From positions 123,896 through 187,895 of the forward strand of contig CAKSSN010000003.1 in the NCBI GenBank assembly GCA_934489015.1: a stretch of DNA of 64,000 nucleotides. Direction: 5' to 3'. The notes below the pieces were generated by a model that saw only the letters and a list, made by a program, of their open reading frames with translations, did not search any database and was not told where the DNA came from. Position numbers and translations under genes: made by a program. The stretch comes from an uncultured Clostridia bacterium (GTDB taxonomy: Bacteria; Bacillota; Clostridia; UBA1381). Shown in pieces: positions 51,189 through 60,003 of this stretch; positions within the stretch are counted from its first letter, which is position 1; each line of letters begins with the position of its first letter.

Positions 51189-52547
51189 TTACCTGTTATT
51201 CATGCAAATATACTCTCGCTCCGGAGCAACGCTTTTATATGCCGGACGTATAATTTTTCCTGCATTAATAAGCTCTTCAAGTCGGTGAGCGCTCCAGCCG
51301 GCAATTCTTGCTATTGCAAAAATCGGCGTGTAAAGCTCAAGCGGCAATCCGAGCATTTTATATGCAAAGCCGCTGTAAAAATCAACGTTTGCGCTGACGC
51401 CTTTGTATATTTTCTTCTCCGATGCAATAACTTCGGGAGCAAGCCGTTCAACGTTTTCATAAAGCTGATATTCGCTGTAGAAGCCCTTTTCTTTTGAAAG
51501 CTTCTCAACAAACGATTTAAATACTCTTGCTCTCGGATCGGATATTGAGTAAACCGCGTGACCCATTCCGTAGATAAGACCGGACCTGTCAAACGCATCC
51601 TTGTGGAGCAGACGTTTTAAATATTCGCTTATTTCCCCGTCGTCGTTCCAGTCGGATACGGTTGTTCGCATTTCGTCAAACATTCTTACAACCTTGTTGT
51701 TTGCGCCGCCGTGCTTGGGGCCTTTAAGAGAGCAAAGACCTGCCGCAATGGCTGAATATGTGTCCGTGCCGGAGCTTGTTACAACTCTTGTTGTGAAGGT
51801 TGAGTTGTTTCCGCCTCCGTGCTCTGCATGAAGAACAAGCGCCATGTCAAGGACTTGTGCTTCAAGAGGTGAATGTTTCTTGTCGGGGCGCAGCATACGC
51901 AGTATGTTTTCGGCTGTTGAAAGCTCTTTTTTCGGTGAATGTATAAAAAGACTCGTTCCGAGATTGTAATGCGCGTGCGCCTGATAGCTGTAAATTGAAA
52001 GCATCGGAAGAACAGAGATAAGCTGCAAACACTGACGCAGAACATTGTCTATTGAAATGTCGCAGGCGTTTGTGTCATATGAGGCAAGCGTAAGAACGCT
52101 TTTTGCAAGCGCGTTCATTATGTCCGAGTTAGGAGCCTTCATTATAACATCTCTTACAAAATTTGTCGGGAGCGTTCTGTACTGAGCCAGAAGCTCTTTA
52201 AATTCCTTAAGCTCCTCCATAGGAGGAAGATTGCCGAAAAGAAGAAGATAAACAACCTCCTCATATCCCGATCTGCCGTCCGATATAAAGCCTTTTATTA
52301 TATCCTCAATATCGTAGCCTCTGTAAAAAAGTCTGCCGTGCCACGGGACCTCAACTCCGTTTTCGGTTTTTGTTTGTCTGATTTCCGAAATTTCCGTCAG
52401 GCCCGTAAGAACTCCTTTTCCGTTTATGTCCCTGAGTCCCTTTTTAACATCGAACTTTGAGTAAAGCTCACTGTCTATATGACTGTTGTCAAAGCAAAGC
52501 TGAGATAAATCCCTTATCTTTGGTGTAATATCCGAGTAGTTGCCCAT
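51189..52547 (-). CDS. gltA: Citrate synthase
   Basis: Condenses oxaloacetate and acetyl-CoA; in anaerobes mainly for glutamate synthesis. 452 residues. Active-site segments: LHAEHGGGNNSTFTTRVV, GPKHGGANNKVVRMF and SDPRARVF supply the two catalytic His and the Asp. N-terminal extension and RLFYRGYDIEDI are typical of the clostridial long form. 2-Methylcitrate synthase is less likely without prp genes. Probably co-transcribed with ftsH. Confidence 0.92.
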   Translation of the reverse strand: MGNYSDITPKIRDLSQLCFDNSHIDSELYSKFDVKKGLRDINGKGVLTGLTEISEIRQTKTENGVEVPWHGRLFYRGYDIEDIIKGFISDGRSGYEEVVYLLLFGNLPPMEELKEFKELLAQYRTLPTNFVRDVIMKAPNSDIMNALAKSVLTLASYDTNACDISIDNVLRQCLQLISVLPMLSIYSYQAHAHYNLGTSLFIHSPKKELSTAENILRMLRPDKKHSPLEAQVLDMALVLHAEHGGGNNSTFTTRVVTSSGTDTYSAIAAGLCSLKGPKHGGANNKVVRMFDEMRTTVSDWNDDGEISEYLKRLLHKDAFDRSGLIYGMGHAVYSISDPRARVFKSFVEKLSKEKGFYSEYQLYENVERLAPEVIASEKKIYKGVSANVDFYSGFAYKMLGLPLELYTPIFAIARIAGWSAHRLEELINAGKIIRPAYKSVAPEREYICMNNR

Positions 52548-52615
52548 GTTTTCTCATTCCTTTCCGCGCAGTGCGCAATATTTGATGATATATAAGAACC
52601 CATTATATATTATTT

Positions 52616-52644
52616 AGTTTACCATATTCAAGACGAAAATTCAA
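52616..52644 (-). promoter_or_regulatory. Citrate synthase promoter
   Basis: Minus strand -35 TTGAAT, 17-bp spacer, extended -10 TGGTAAACT. A second TATAAT lies a few bases downstream and could be used instead. Confidence 0.5.
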
Positions 52645-52821
52645 GTATCCGAAAAAAGAATTAATACTTTTTTCATAATTTAATTAATAATGGAATGTGA
52701 TTTAAAAATTAAAAGCGCAAATTAAATCAAATAATCATTTTTTGCATAGCTGTGCGCATTATTGTATTTTTTGCCTATACCCTTATTTATCAAAGACAAT
52801 ATTTATTGTATTTTTTAAAGA
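52645..52821. other. Noncoding gap between divergent promoters
   Basis: AT-rich stretch between the citrate synthase and SGNH promoters. I see a small palindrome (GCATAGCTGTGCGC) but no gene. Confidence 0.5.
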
Positions 52822-52850
52822 TTGATTTTGCGGCTTTGCAATGCTATAAT
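52822..52850 (+). promoter_or_regulatory. SigA promoter of the double-SGNH gene
   Basis: -35 TTGATT, 17-bp spacer, extended -10 TGCTATAAT. Confidence 0.75.
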
Positions 52851-52884
52851 CAAGATATAAATAAATCTTTTGGAGGGATGCACC

Positions 52885-55800
52885 TTGAAAATGAGTAACA
52901 AATTTGTTTCTGCTTTTCTTGCGCTTTTAATGATGGTGTCGGCATTGCCCGGCGCTGTTATGGGTGCGGAGGAAGCAAGCTCGGAGCTGCAGAATGTTTA
53001 TTACAGACTGAGCGTTGATAAGGAAGCAAAAATAGGCTATCTTGGAGGCTCCATAACGCAGGGCTATCTTTGCGATAAGGATCCTTGGGCAGATGTTGTC
53101 GGAAGCTGGATTACAGAAAAGTTTCCGAATGCAAAGGTTGAAAACGTAAATGCCGGACTCGGCGGGACGGGAAGTAAATTCGGATCATATCGCGCATACC
53201 GCGATTTGAAAATTGCCGAAAAAGCGCCCGACCTCGTTTTTATTGAATTTGCGGTAAATGATTTGTATGAGCAGCGCACGGAGGCTGAAACGAAGCGTTA
53301 TTACGAATCGGTAATAAGACGTATTTACGCGTCAAATCCGAAGTGCCGTATAATTTCCTTGTTTACAACGGATTTATACAGGAAGGGAGAAGATTTTGAC
53401 TGTAAGACGTGGCAAAAGGAAATTGCCGATTATTACGGAATACCTTCAATAGATATAGGCGCTGCTTTGTGGAACACGATTGTAGCGGAAAATAACGGTC
53501 AAAATCCGACGCAGACGACAGACGCTGTATGGAAGAAATATTTTGCCGATTATGTTCATCCGAATACAGCCGGACACGCAGTTTATGCTCAGGAAATTAT
53601 AAATTATCTCAATGAGCAGCTTTTCGGCGATACGGTAACGAGAAACGAAATTCAGTATAAGGATTTGTTTGAGAACAAAAATGCTCTTACAAACGCGTAT
53701 GCTGACGGAAACAGTAAAAATTTCACCGAAGCCGGATTTTATAAGGCATACACACCGGGATATGTTTTAAAGGCAACAAACAGCGGCGGAAGTCCGAGTA
53801 ACGATATTCTCGCTTATGCCGGCGGAGCAACTCTTAAATTTGAGTTTACCGGAACGGCTGCAGGCTTTTATAATGAAGCAATATCCTCCGACGGAAATGT
53901 TACATATACCGTAACGAGAAAGTCGGATAATGCGGTTATGGCGCAAAACACCGTTGCCGTTAAGAGCAGAGATCTTACAATGTTTGCCGAAGATTTGGCA
54001 AATGATACGTATATCGTAACCGTAACATCGGACAAGGACCGCAGGTTCAGATATGTTGTGTATTCGGGAAGCAATCTTGAAATATGCAAGGATCGCCCCG
54101 ATGCCGAGCTTGTTACGGCCGATAAGGTGTTTAACGCATTTGACCAGGTGTCCAATATGTCGCAGACAGCCGCATCAAAGGACGGCAACAGCACGTATCT
54201 TTATGAGGTGACGGGCACAGGAAATCCGATGGCACAGAGATGGGCTATAAATTACCTCAATATCTTTATGGATGACTACAGATATGCGGTTGTGGATTAC
54301 TATCTTGATTATCCCGAAGCCTCAACCGAGCAGGCAAACATAGGTGTTCAGCTCGGAGGAGCGTCGCCGGTTGATGATACGGCGGAGCTTGCAACAGGCG
54401 CAGGTATTGTAACTAAAGCCGCAAAGAAAAATGTTTGGGCAACGGCTGTTATAGATATGCAGCCGATAATACTGAAATGGATGCAGGAAAATCCGCTTTA
54501 CACAAATATAAGAAGATTTTATTTCTATCCGTTCGGAGATGTAAACGGCAGCGATGTGCCCGAAGACGCAAAGCTTTATGTAAAGTCGGTTAAGTGGTCT
54601 GTAACAAATCCGCAGCAGGAGGGCGAAGTAACGCTTTCGTTTGCGCCCGGCCTTGCAGCAGCTGCAGGACAGACGCCGGTTCAGATTAAGAGCGACACCT
54701 CAGAGGTTATAAAAATGCCGGCTAATCCTTATACAGTCGAAGGCTATAAATTTGCGGGCTGGGCTGTAAACGGCACAATTTATCAGCCGTCGGATAGCTT
54801 TACAACAAATATTGCGGGTAATTACATAGCATATGCGCTGTGGATTCCCGAAGAAGCCGATGATGTAAATACAGCGTATGTATCCGAAAGCGGATATATC
54901 GACAGCGATATAAACGGCGAGCCGGATATGATAGCATACAAAAGCATCAGCGAGGCTTATAAATATTTTGAGGGACTTGATTCTGCCGATGAGAAAACAA
55001 TTTATATTTCGGGCAGTGCAGCTCTCTCAACCGATGCAAATGAAAAACGCGGAAAGGTTACAATAAAAGGTATAGATGACAGCGCGATTCTCACAAGAAG
55101 CGATGACGTTGTGCTGAAGGCTGATCTTACGATTGATAATTTAACGCTTTCTTCATTTAACAGTAAGACCTTTTCAGCTAACGGTCATATGTTTACAATA
55201 GGAAGCGGAGTAAAGGCTGACGGCACGCTTATTATCGAGTCGCATATGCCTTACGATGCCGCAGAGGGAACAAATGCAATTATTGCTCCGTCAGTGACAT
55301 TTAATTCTCCGCAGATTACTTACAATACTATAAATACAGCCAGAAACGGCGCTTCCGGACTTGTAAAGGGAAATGCGAATTATGTGTTTAATAGCGGAAA
55401 CTTTACCGGAACAATTGTTGCGGGCTCGTGGCTTTATGCTATGTCAAACCATAATATAAGCCTGAAGGAAAATGTAAACTACACCTTTAACGGCGGCAGC
55501 TACAGCAATAATATATTCCTGGGCTCAAGATATAATGTAGGTGTTGAGGGAAATGTAATCTTTACCGTAAACGGCGGAAGCTTTACGTCGGGAAAGACAA
55601 TTACGTTCGGCCACAGCGAAAATTCTTCTCAAGGCTACAGCGGCTACAGCGGCGTTAAAAACTCGGCTGTTATAATTAATGCCGAAAGCGTACTTGAGCG
55701 CGGCGGCAGCGTAAAGGGTCTGAAGATAACTAAAAAGACGGGCAATATGGCACTTAATTCGGACGGAGCCGAGATTGTTATTGTAAACAACAGCGAAAAG

Positions 55801-58662
55801 GAATGTGGAGTTGTTCTCGATGACAGCCTTACCTCAGGCTACAGATTTAATGTTGAGGGCGGAAAGGCAAATCCCGTGTTTGAAAGCGGAGTCGGCGGAG
55901 CTCTTCTGGGCTTTGAAATAAATGCCGATAATCCGAGAAATAATAAGGTTTTGCTTGATGGCGAAGAAATAAAGCCTAATGAAAACGGCATTTATTCTCT
56001 TTCGGCAGATACAACGGCAGGAAGCGCGGGAGTAAGAACAATTACATTCAAAAAGAGCGTGTTTGCGGTTGTTGACGGTACTGCCTATGAGGCGGTAGAC
56101 GATACTGTTAAAATAGGAAAATCGGGCACAATAAATCTTTCAAGTGCTGATTTGCCGGACGGCGAAAATAAATATTTTGTCGGCTGGAAAAATCAAAACG
56201 ATAAGTATGTTGTAACCGGTGACAGCGTAAGTGACGGGGATGTATTGACGGCACAGTTTATAACAGCTGATGAGGGAAGCGTAAAAATCGGCGCGGCAGT
56301 TGACGAAAAAGCTCTTGCTGTACGCTACAGCGCTTCGGCCGAAAAAGCTCTTACGGATGCGCTTTACGCGATAAACGGCATTGGCATGGCAAAATTTGAA
56401 GCTCCAAAGAGCAGTGATGATACAAATATAGGGTATGGTATAATAATTGCGTCCGGAGATAATTTATCTCCCGTAAAGGAAACGGAAAATGCAGCAATAA
56501 AAGCAGCAGTCGGCGCAGGTGCGGATGACTTTTCGGCAGTGTCGGAGGTTATATCAAATGACGATATTGAAAAAAATCTTTACTCGGCACGCGCATATGT
56601 AACATATGCGGATACGCTCGGAAATATCCACACGATTTACAGTGATGTTTGCGGAAAAACTCTTTATCAGGCAGCAGCTGAGGAATATAAGGATGAGTCG
56701 ACAGCTGCCGACAGGAGAGAATATCTTCTTACAAATATTCTTGACGCAGCTTCAAGAATTGCAAATCCGTTTTCAAACACAGCAAAGCTTCTTGAAAGCG
56801 AAAAGAAGCTTACAATCGGGTATATAGGCGGTTCAATAACAAACGGTTATTCTGCCGGCGAGGCAACAAGAGTAAGAAATAGCAATAGTAAATTCTCTGC
56901 CGCATGGGCCGATAAGAGCGAGCTTACAAAAGAGGCGCTTGCGGAGAAGAACTATACGGTAAACGACAACTGGGGCAACTGGAATGTTACGGGCTTGCAG
57001 GTATTCTATGACGAAAACGGCGTAAAATATACAGAGGAAAATGCCGACTTTATAGAATGCAGCTGGAACGACACTACAAATTCCTATGAATACGGCAGCT
57101 ACTTTAACATAATTCGCGGAGATATTTCTCTGAACTGGGCAAACAGAGTTACAAACTGGTTTAAGGCAAGCTTCCCCGAAGCCGAAATCAGCTCCGTAAA
57201 TGTTGGTATATCGGGTACGCCGTCAAGCTTCGGTGCGGCAAGAATAGAAAAGGATCTTTTGTATTCTGACGGGCATGATGTGCCGGATCTTGTATTCATT
57301 GAGTTTACCGTAAATGACTGGCTCTATCCTGACGAGGTGGTAAACGGAAGAACAACCGACGGACTTATTCAAAATAATTCTGACCTTAAGAGACAGGTTG
57401 AAAGTATGCTGCTTTCGATATGGAAGGCAAATCCGTATGCGGAAATAGCTCTCATTTACACAGCAGGTGAAAATGCGCCGACGAGCAAGCTTCATACAAT
57501 TGTAGGCGATTACTACAATATCCCCCATTGCGATGTTGCTTCAAAAATGGGCGAGCTGAGAAGGGAGCGACTTTCAAAAATCTGGCCGGGCGAGGGCTCA
57601 AAATGGTATGAAAGCGTTGATAAAAAGGATCGCTATTATACAAAGGATAATCTCCATCCGAGCGTTATAGGCTATGGCTTATACTTTGACGAGATAAAAG
57701 AGCATCTTTTGGATAAGTATATAACAAATGACATGACTTACGGCTCAACTCTTTATAACTATGCAAATGCTTATAAGGATAAGGCCCCTGTTGACGAATG
57801 GTCAATGCTTAATCCTACGCATATACTTGCGGAGGACTTTACATGGACAGGAACACAGGGCGATGAGCTGAAAGAATCAGGCTGGGGCTTCTGGAACGGG
57901 CTTGATAAAACAACGGGCGCATGGGTTTCAACAGAGGGCTGCGAGTTTGATTATCAAAAGGCTCCTGCGGCTGTAGGCTCAATGTATTACACGGAAAACG
58001 CAAAGGATCAGTCGATAAACTTTGCCGAAACTCCGTCAACAATCCATGTAACATCGGATCAGGCACAGGCAAGCTTTGAGTTTGACGGCCGTGCGTTCGG
58101 ATTTATCATGAAGCTTCTTTATCATAATGTTGATATGCTTTATCAGGTAGACGACGGAGAATGGAAAAAATTCAGAATTGCTTCTGACAACGGATTTTAT
58201 GCAATGCTTTATGAAAATGTAAACTTTACGTTTGCAGAGCAGAATTTGGAGGAGGGACATCATAAGGTCAACCTCAAATTTGTAAAATCCGCCGGAAGGT
58301 ATCTTGATTCGGCAAACGAGGTTAATGTTTATCTCGGTGCGGCGGTAACGTTCAGCAGCGTGGATCAGGCACAGACGAAAATTAATTATATAAACGGTAT
58401 ATCCGAAAATTCACTTTCGGTTGGCTATTCAAATCCGGATAAAAACGGCATTATTATAGCTGCTGTTTATGACAGTAACAAGAACCTGATTGATACGCAG
58501 CTTGCTTCGGCAAATTCGGATAAGGCAGTCTTTAATCTTAACGTTCCTCAGACTGAGGGAACAACAATAAAGGCTATGCTTATCGAGGATCTTAAGAGCA
58601 TAAAGCCTATGTGCGGTGCAAAGACAGTAGAATTTGCAAACGGTATATGGGTAAATAAGTAA
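52885..58662 (+). CDS. Giant secreted protein with two SGNH/GDSL hydrolase domains
   Basis: About 1925 residues, exported (signal peptide ending near MGAEE). SGNH domain 1 (~50-255): GYLGGSITQGY (Ser), IEFAVND (Asn), DYVHPNTAGH (Asp/His). A beta-rich linker follows, then an InlB/Listeria-Bacteroides repeat (~585-655, GYKFAGWAVNGTIY), a Gly/Asn-rich repetitive region like a beta-helix (~680-1000), and a second InlB-like strand set (~1095-1130). SGNH domain 2 (~1305-1600): GYIGGSITNGY, IEFTVNDW, DNLHPSVIGY. Beta-sandwich C-terminus, no SLH or sortase signal. TTG 52885 fits GGAGGG. Likely deacetylates a polysaccharide such as pectin or xylan; substrate unproven. Confidence 0.85.
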   Translation: MKMSNKFVSAFLALLMMVSALPGAVMGAEEASSELQNVYYRLSVDKEAKIGYLGGSITQGYLCDKDPWADVVGSWITEKFPNAKVENVNAGLGGTGSKFGSYRAYRDLKIAEKAPDLVFIEFAVNDLYEQRTEAETKRYYESVIRRIYASNPKCRIISLFTTDLYRKGEDFDCKTWQKEIADYYGIPSIDIGAALWNTIVAENNGQNPTQTTDAVWKKYFADYVHPNTAGHAVYAQEIINYLNEQLFGDTVTRNEIQYKDLFENKNALTNAYADGNSKNFTEAGFYKAYTPGYVLKATNSGGSPSNDILAYAGGATLKFEFTGTAAGFYNEAISSDGNVTYTVTRKSDNAVMAQNTVAVKSRDLTMFAEDLANDTYIVTVTSDKDRRFRYVVYSGSNLEICKDRPDAELVTADKVFNAFDQVSNMSQTAASKDGNSTYLYEVTGTGNPMAQRWAINYLNIFMDDYRYAVVDYYLDYPEASTEQANIGVQLGGASPVDDTAELATGAGIVTKAAKKNVWATAVIDMQPIILKWMQENPLYTNIRRFYFYPFGDVNGSDVPEDAKLYVKSVKWSVTNPQQEGEVTLSFAPGLAAAAGQTPVQIKSDTSEVIKMPANPYTVEGYKFAGWAVNGTIYQPSDSFTTNIAGNYIAYALWIPEEADDVNTAYVSESGYIDSDINGEPDMIAYKSISEAYKYFEGLDSADEKTIYISGSAALSTDANEKRGKVTIKGIDDSAILTRSDDVVLKADLTIDNLTLSSFNSKTFSANGHMFTIGSGVKADGTLIIESHMPYDAAEGTNAIIAPSVTFNSPQITYNTINTARNGASGLVKGNANYVFNSGNFTGTIVAGSWLYAMSNHNISLKENVNYTFNGGSYSNNIFLGSRYNVGVEGNVIFTVNGGSFTSGKTITFGHSENSSQGYSGYSGVKNSAVIINAESVLERGGSVKGLKITKKTGNMALNSDGAEIVIVNNSEKECGVVLDDSLTSGYRFNVEGGKANPVFESGVGGALLGFEINADNPRNNKVLLDGEEIKPNENGIYSLSADTTAGSAGVRTITFKKSVFAVVDGTAYEAVDDTVKIGKSGTINLSSADLPDGENKYFVGWKNQNDKYVVTGDSVSDGDVLTAQFITADEGSVKIGAAVDEKALAVRYSASAEKALTDALYAINGIGMAKFEAPKSSDDTNIGYGIIIASGDNLSPVKETENAAIKAAVGAGADDFSAVSEVISNDDIEKNLYSARAYVTYADTLGNIHTIYSDVCGKTLYQAAAEEYKDESTAADRREYLLTNILDAASRIANPFSNTAKLLESEKKLTIGYIGGSITNGYSAGEATRVRNSNSKFSAAWADKSELTKEALAEKNYTVNDNWGNWNVTGLQVFYDENGVKYTEENADFIECSWNDTTNSYEYGSYFNIIRGDISLNWANRVTNWFKASFPEAEISSVNVGISGTPSSFGAARIEKDLLYSDGHDVPDLVFIEFTVNDWLYPDEVVNGRTTDGLIQNNSDLKRQVESMLLSIWKANPYAEIALIYTAGENAPTSKLHTIVGDYYNIPHCDVASKMGELRRERLSKIWPGEGSKWYESVDKKDRYYTKDNLHPSVIGYGLYFDEIKEHLLDKYITNDMTYGSTLYNYANAYKDKAPVDEWSMLNPTHILAEDFTWTGTQGDELKESGWGFWNGLDKTTGAWVSTEGCEFDYQKAPAAVGSMYYTENAKDQSINFAETPSTIHVTSDQAQASFEFDGRAFGFIMKLLYHNVDMLYQVDDGEWKKFRIASDNGFYAMLYENVNFTFAEQNLEEGHHKVNLKFVKSAGRYLDSANEVNVYLGAAVTFSSVDQAQTKINYINGISENSLSVGYSNPDKNGIIIAAVYDSNKNLIDTQLASANSDKAVFNLNVPQTEGTTIKAMLIEDLKSIKPMCGAKTVEFANGIWVNK

Positions 58663-58670
58663 CTTGGTAC

Positions 58671-58704
58671 AAATCGGGTGCAGAAAATGCGCCCGATTTT
58701 TTTT
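58671..58704 (+). terminator. Terminator after SGNH gene
   Basis: 12-bp stem (AAATCGGGTGCA with one G-T pair to TGCGCCCGATTT), short loop, eight-T run. Confidence 0.9.
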
Positions 58705-58721
58705 AATTTATATTTTAACTA

Positions 58722-58750
58722 TTGACATAAAGGAAATATTATGTTAAAAT
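58722..58750 (+). promoter_or_regulatory. thiT promoter
   Basis: -35 TTGACA, 17-bp spacer, -10 TAAAAT, immediately upstream of the TPP riboswitch. Confidence 0.8.
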
Positions 58751-58761
58751 ATAAATTAAAA

Positions 58762-58842
58762 AGGGAGTTCGTGTAACGGGCTGAGAGGATAATATCATTA
58801 TCGACCTATTACCTGATTTGGATAATGCCAACGTAGGGAAAT
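58762..58842 (+). promoter_or_regulatory. TPP riboswitch (THI element)
   Basis: Contains the two conserved THI-box halves: GGGCTGAGAGGAT (pyrimidine-sensing arm) and ACCTGATTTGGATAATGCCA followed by ACGTAGGGAA. Thiamine pyrophosphate binding should favour the downstream terminator and shut off thiT. Confidence 0.95.
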
Positions 58843-58864
58843 AAAAAGCATTTTTGTTTATTTC

Positions 58865-58888
58865 GGACGTTGCGGAACGTTCTTTTTT
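58865..58888 (+). terminator. Riboswitch-controlled terminator
   Basis: 7-bp stem GGACGTT/AACGTTC (one G-T pair), four-base loop, six T. Located between the TPP aptamer and thiT. Confidence 0.82.
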
Positions 58889-58930
58889 ATTGCTTTAATG
58901 CACAAAAAATTTTAAGGAGTTGTTTTTATT

Positions 58931-59563
58931 ATGAAAACAAAAAAATTAATTACATCCGCCGTGCTGATAGCCATTGCAACAGTGCTTTCGTTTATTCAGC
59001 CGTTTCAGCTTCCGTTCGGCGGAGGTATAACGCTTGCGTCAATGATGCCGATTGTTATAATAGCTTATATTTACGGCAGTAAATGGGGCTTGCTTTCGGC
59101 GTTTGTATACAGCCTTGTTCAGATAGTAACGGGCATGAAGGTTGTAGCGGCATTTTTCCTGCCGGGCGAGTCGCAGATGACGATTGCGGCAGCTTTGGGA
59201 GTTTGCCTTTTTGACTACATACTTGCATATACGGTGCTCGGCTTTGGCGGAATATTCAAGGGTAAGCTTAAAAATTCATCTGCCGAAATATGTCTCGGTA
59301 CTGTTGTTGCACTGCTTTTGAGATACCTTATGCATATAATTTCCGGAGCTATTTTCTTTGGCTCATGGGCTGAGTGGTTTTTCACGCAGGACGGATTTTA
59401 TGCAATAGGCGAAAAAATAATGAATACCTTTTCCGGAGTCGGACTCAGCATTGTATATTCAGTATTCTATAATGGTCTTTATATGATCCCGGAAATAATT
59501 ATAACTGCAATAGTCACGCCGATTGTTTATAAAGCTGTTGAAAAATCAAATCTTGTAAAATAA
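58931..59563 (+). CDS. thiT: Energy-coupled thiamine transporter S component ThiT
   Basis: ECF-type substrate-binding membrane subunit for thiamine, 210 residues, about six helices. ISFL-like start MKTKKLITSAVLIAIATVLSFIQPF, FGGGITLASMMPIVIIAYIYGSKWGLL, and the family's thiamine-contact region FFGSWAEWFFTQDGFYAIGE. The shared ECF ATPases and T subunit are elsewhere. Regulation by the TPP riboswitch supports the thiamine assignment. Confidence 0.93.
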   Translation: MKTKKLITSAVLIAIATVLSFIQPFQLPFGGGITLASMMPIVIIAYIYGSKWGLLSAFVYSLVQIVTGMKVVAAFFLPGESQMTIAAALGVCLFDYILAYTVLGFGGIFKGKLKNSSAEICLGTVVALLLRYLMHIISGAIFFGSWAEWFFTQDGFYAIGEKIMNTFSGVGLSIVYSVFYNGLYMIPEIIITAIVTPIVYKAVEKSNLVK

Positions 59564-59584
59564 GACATATTACGGTTAAAAATG

Positions 59585-59627
59585 GGCTGCAATCAAAAGT
59601 CAATTAACTTTTGATTGCAGCCTTTAC
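59585..59627 (+). terminator. Terminator after thiT
   Basis: 16-bp perfect stem GGCTGCAATCAAAAGT and complement, six-base loop, short T-run. Confidence 0.85.
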
Positions 59628-59890
59628 TTATTTTCAAGGGGATAGGAAAAACTTTGGAGGAGAGCAAAATGAGCCAAAAAAAGCAATCCAAACTCTGACT
59701 TTGAAAGGTGAATTTCCACTTTACTTTCTTTCGGCTGCCCGAAAGCGTACATCGGTACGCCGCGAGGCGCAGCTTGCTTGATAGCGGGAAAATAAATGAT
59801 TTTTCTACTTCGGCATATAATGTATACTTTCTATTTTATTCTTGCGATCCGAAGTTTTTTAACATCCCCTTTTTGTCGTTTTTTCAGTAA
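59628..59890. other. Noncoding region before collagen-like gene
   Basis: Contains only a nine-codon open frame with a good binding site (59669-59698) and a GC-rich patch with a GCGTAC/GTACGC hairpin near 59747-59762. No credible gene. Confidence 0.5.
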
Positions 59891-59917
59891 ACCTTTACAT
59901 ATTAAATTCATAATATA
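59891..59917 (+). promoter_or_regulatory. SigK-like promoter of collagen-like gene
   Basis: AC (59891), 16-bp spacer, CATAATATA (59909-59917), matching the SigK pattern AC-N16/17-CATAnnnTA. The leader then carries a GGCTAAAATG/CATTTTAGCC inverted repeat (59924-59975). Confidence 0.6.
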
Positions 59918-60003
59918 TATAGGGGCTAAAATGTTGAGCGCTTTTTATTTTTTCAGATGTTGCGGCATTTTAGCCTTTTATTTTATTTGAAGGGAGAAAA
60001 AAT

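Noticed and set aside
59669..59698. Nine-codon open frame with GGAGGAG upstream.
   Set aside because: Too short to support, with no recognisable product and no conserved context; possibly a remnant.
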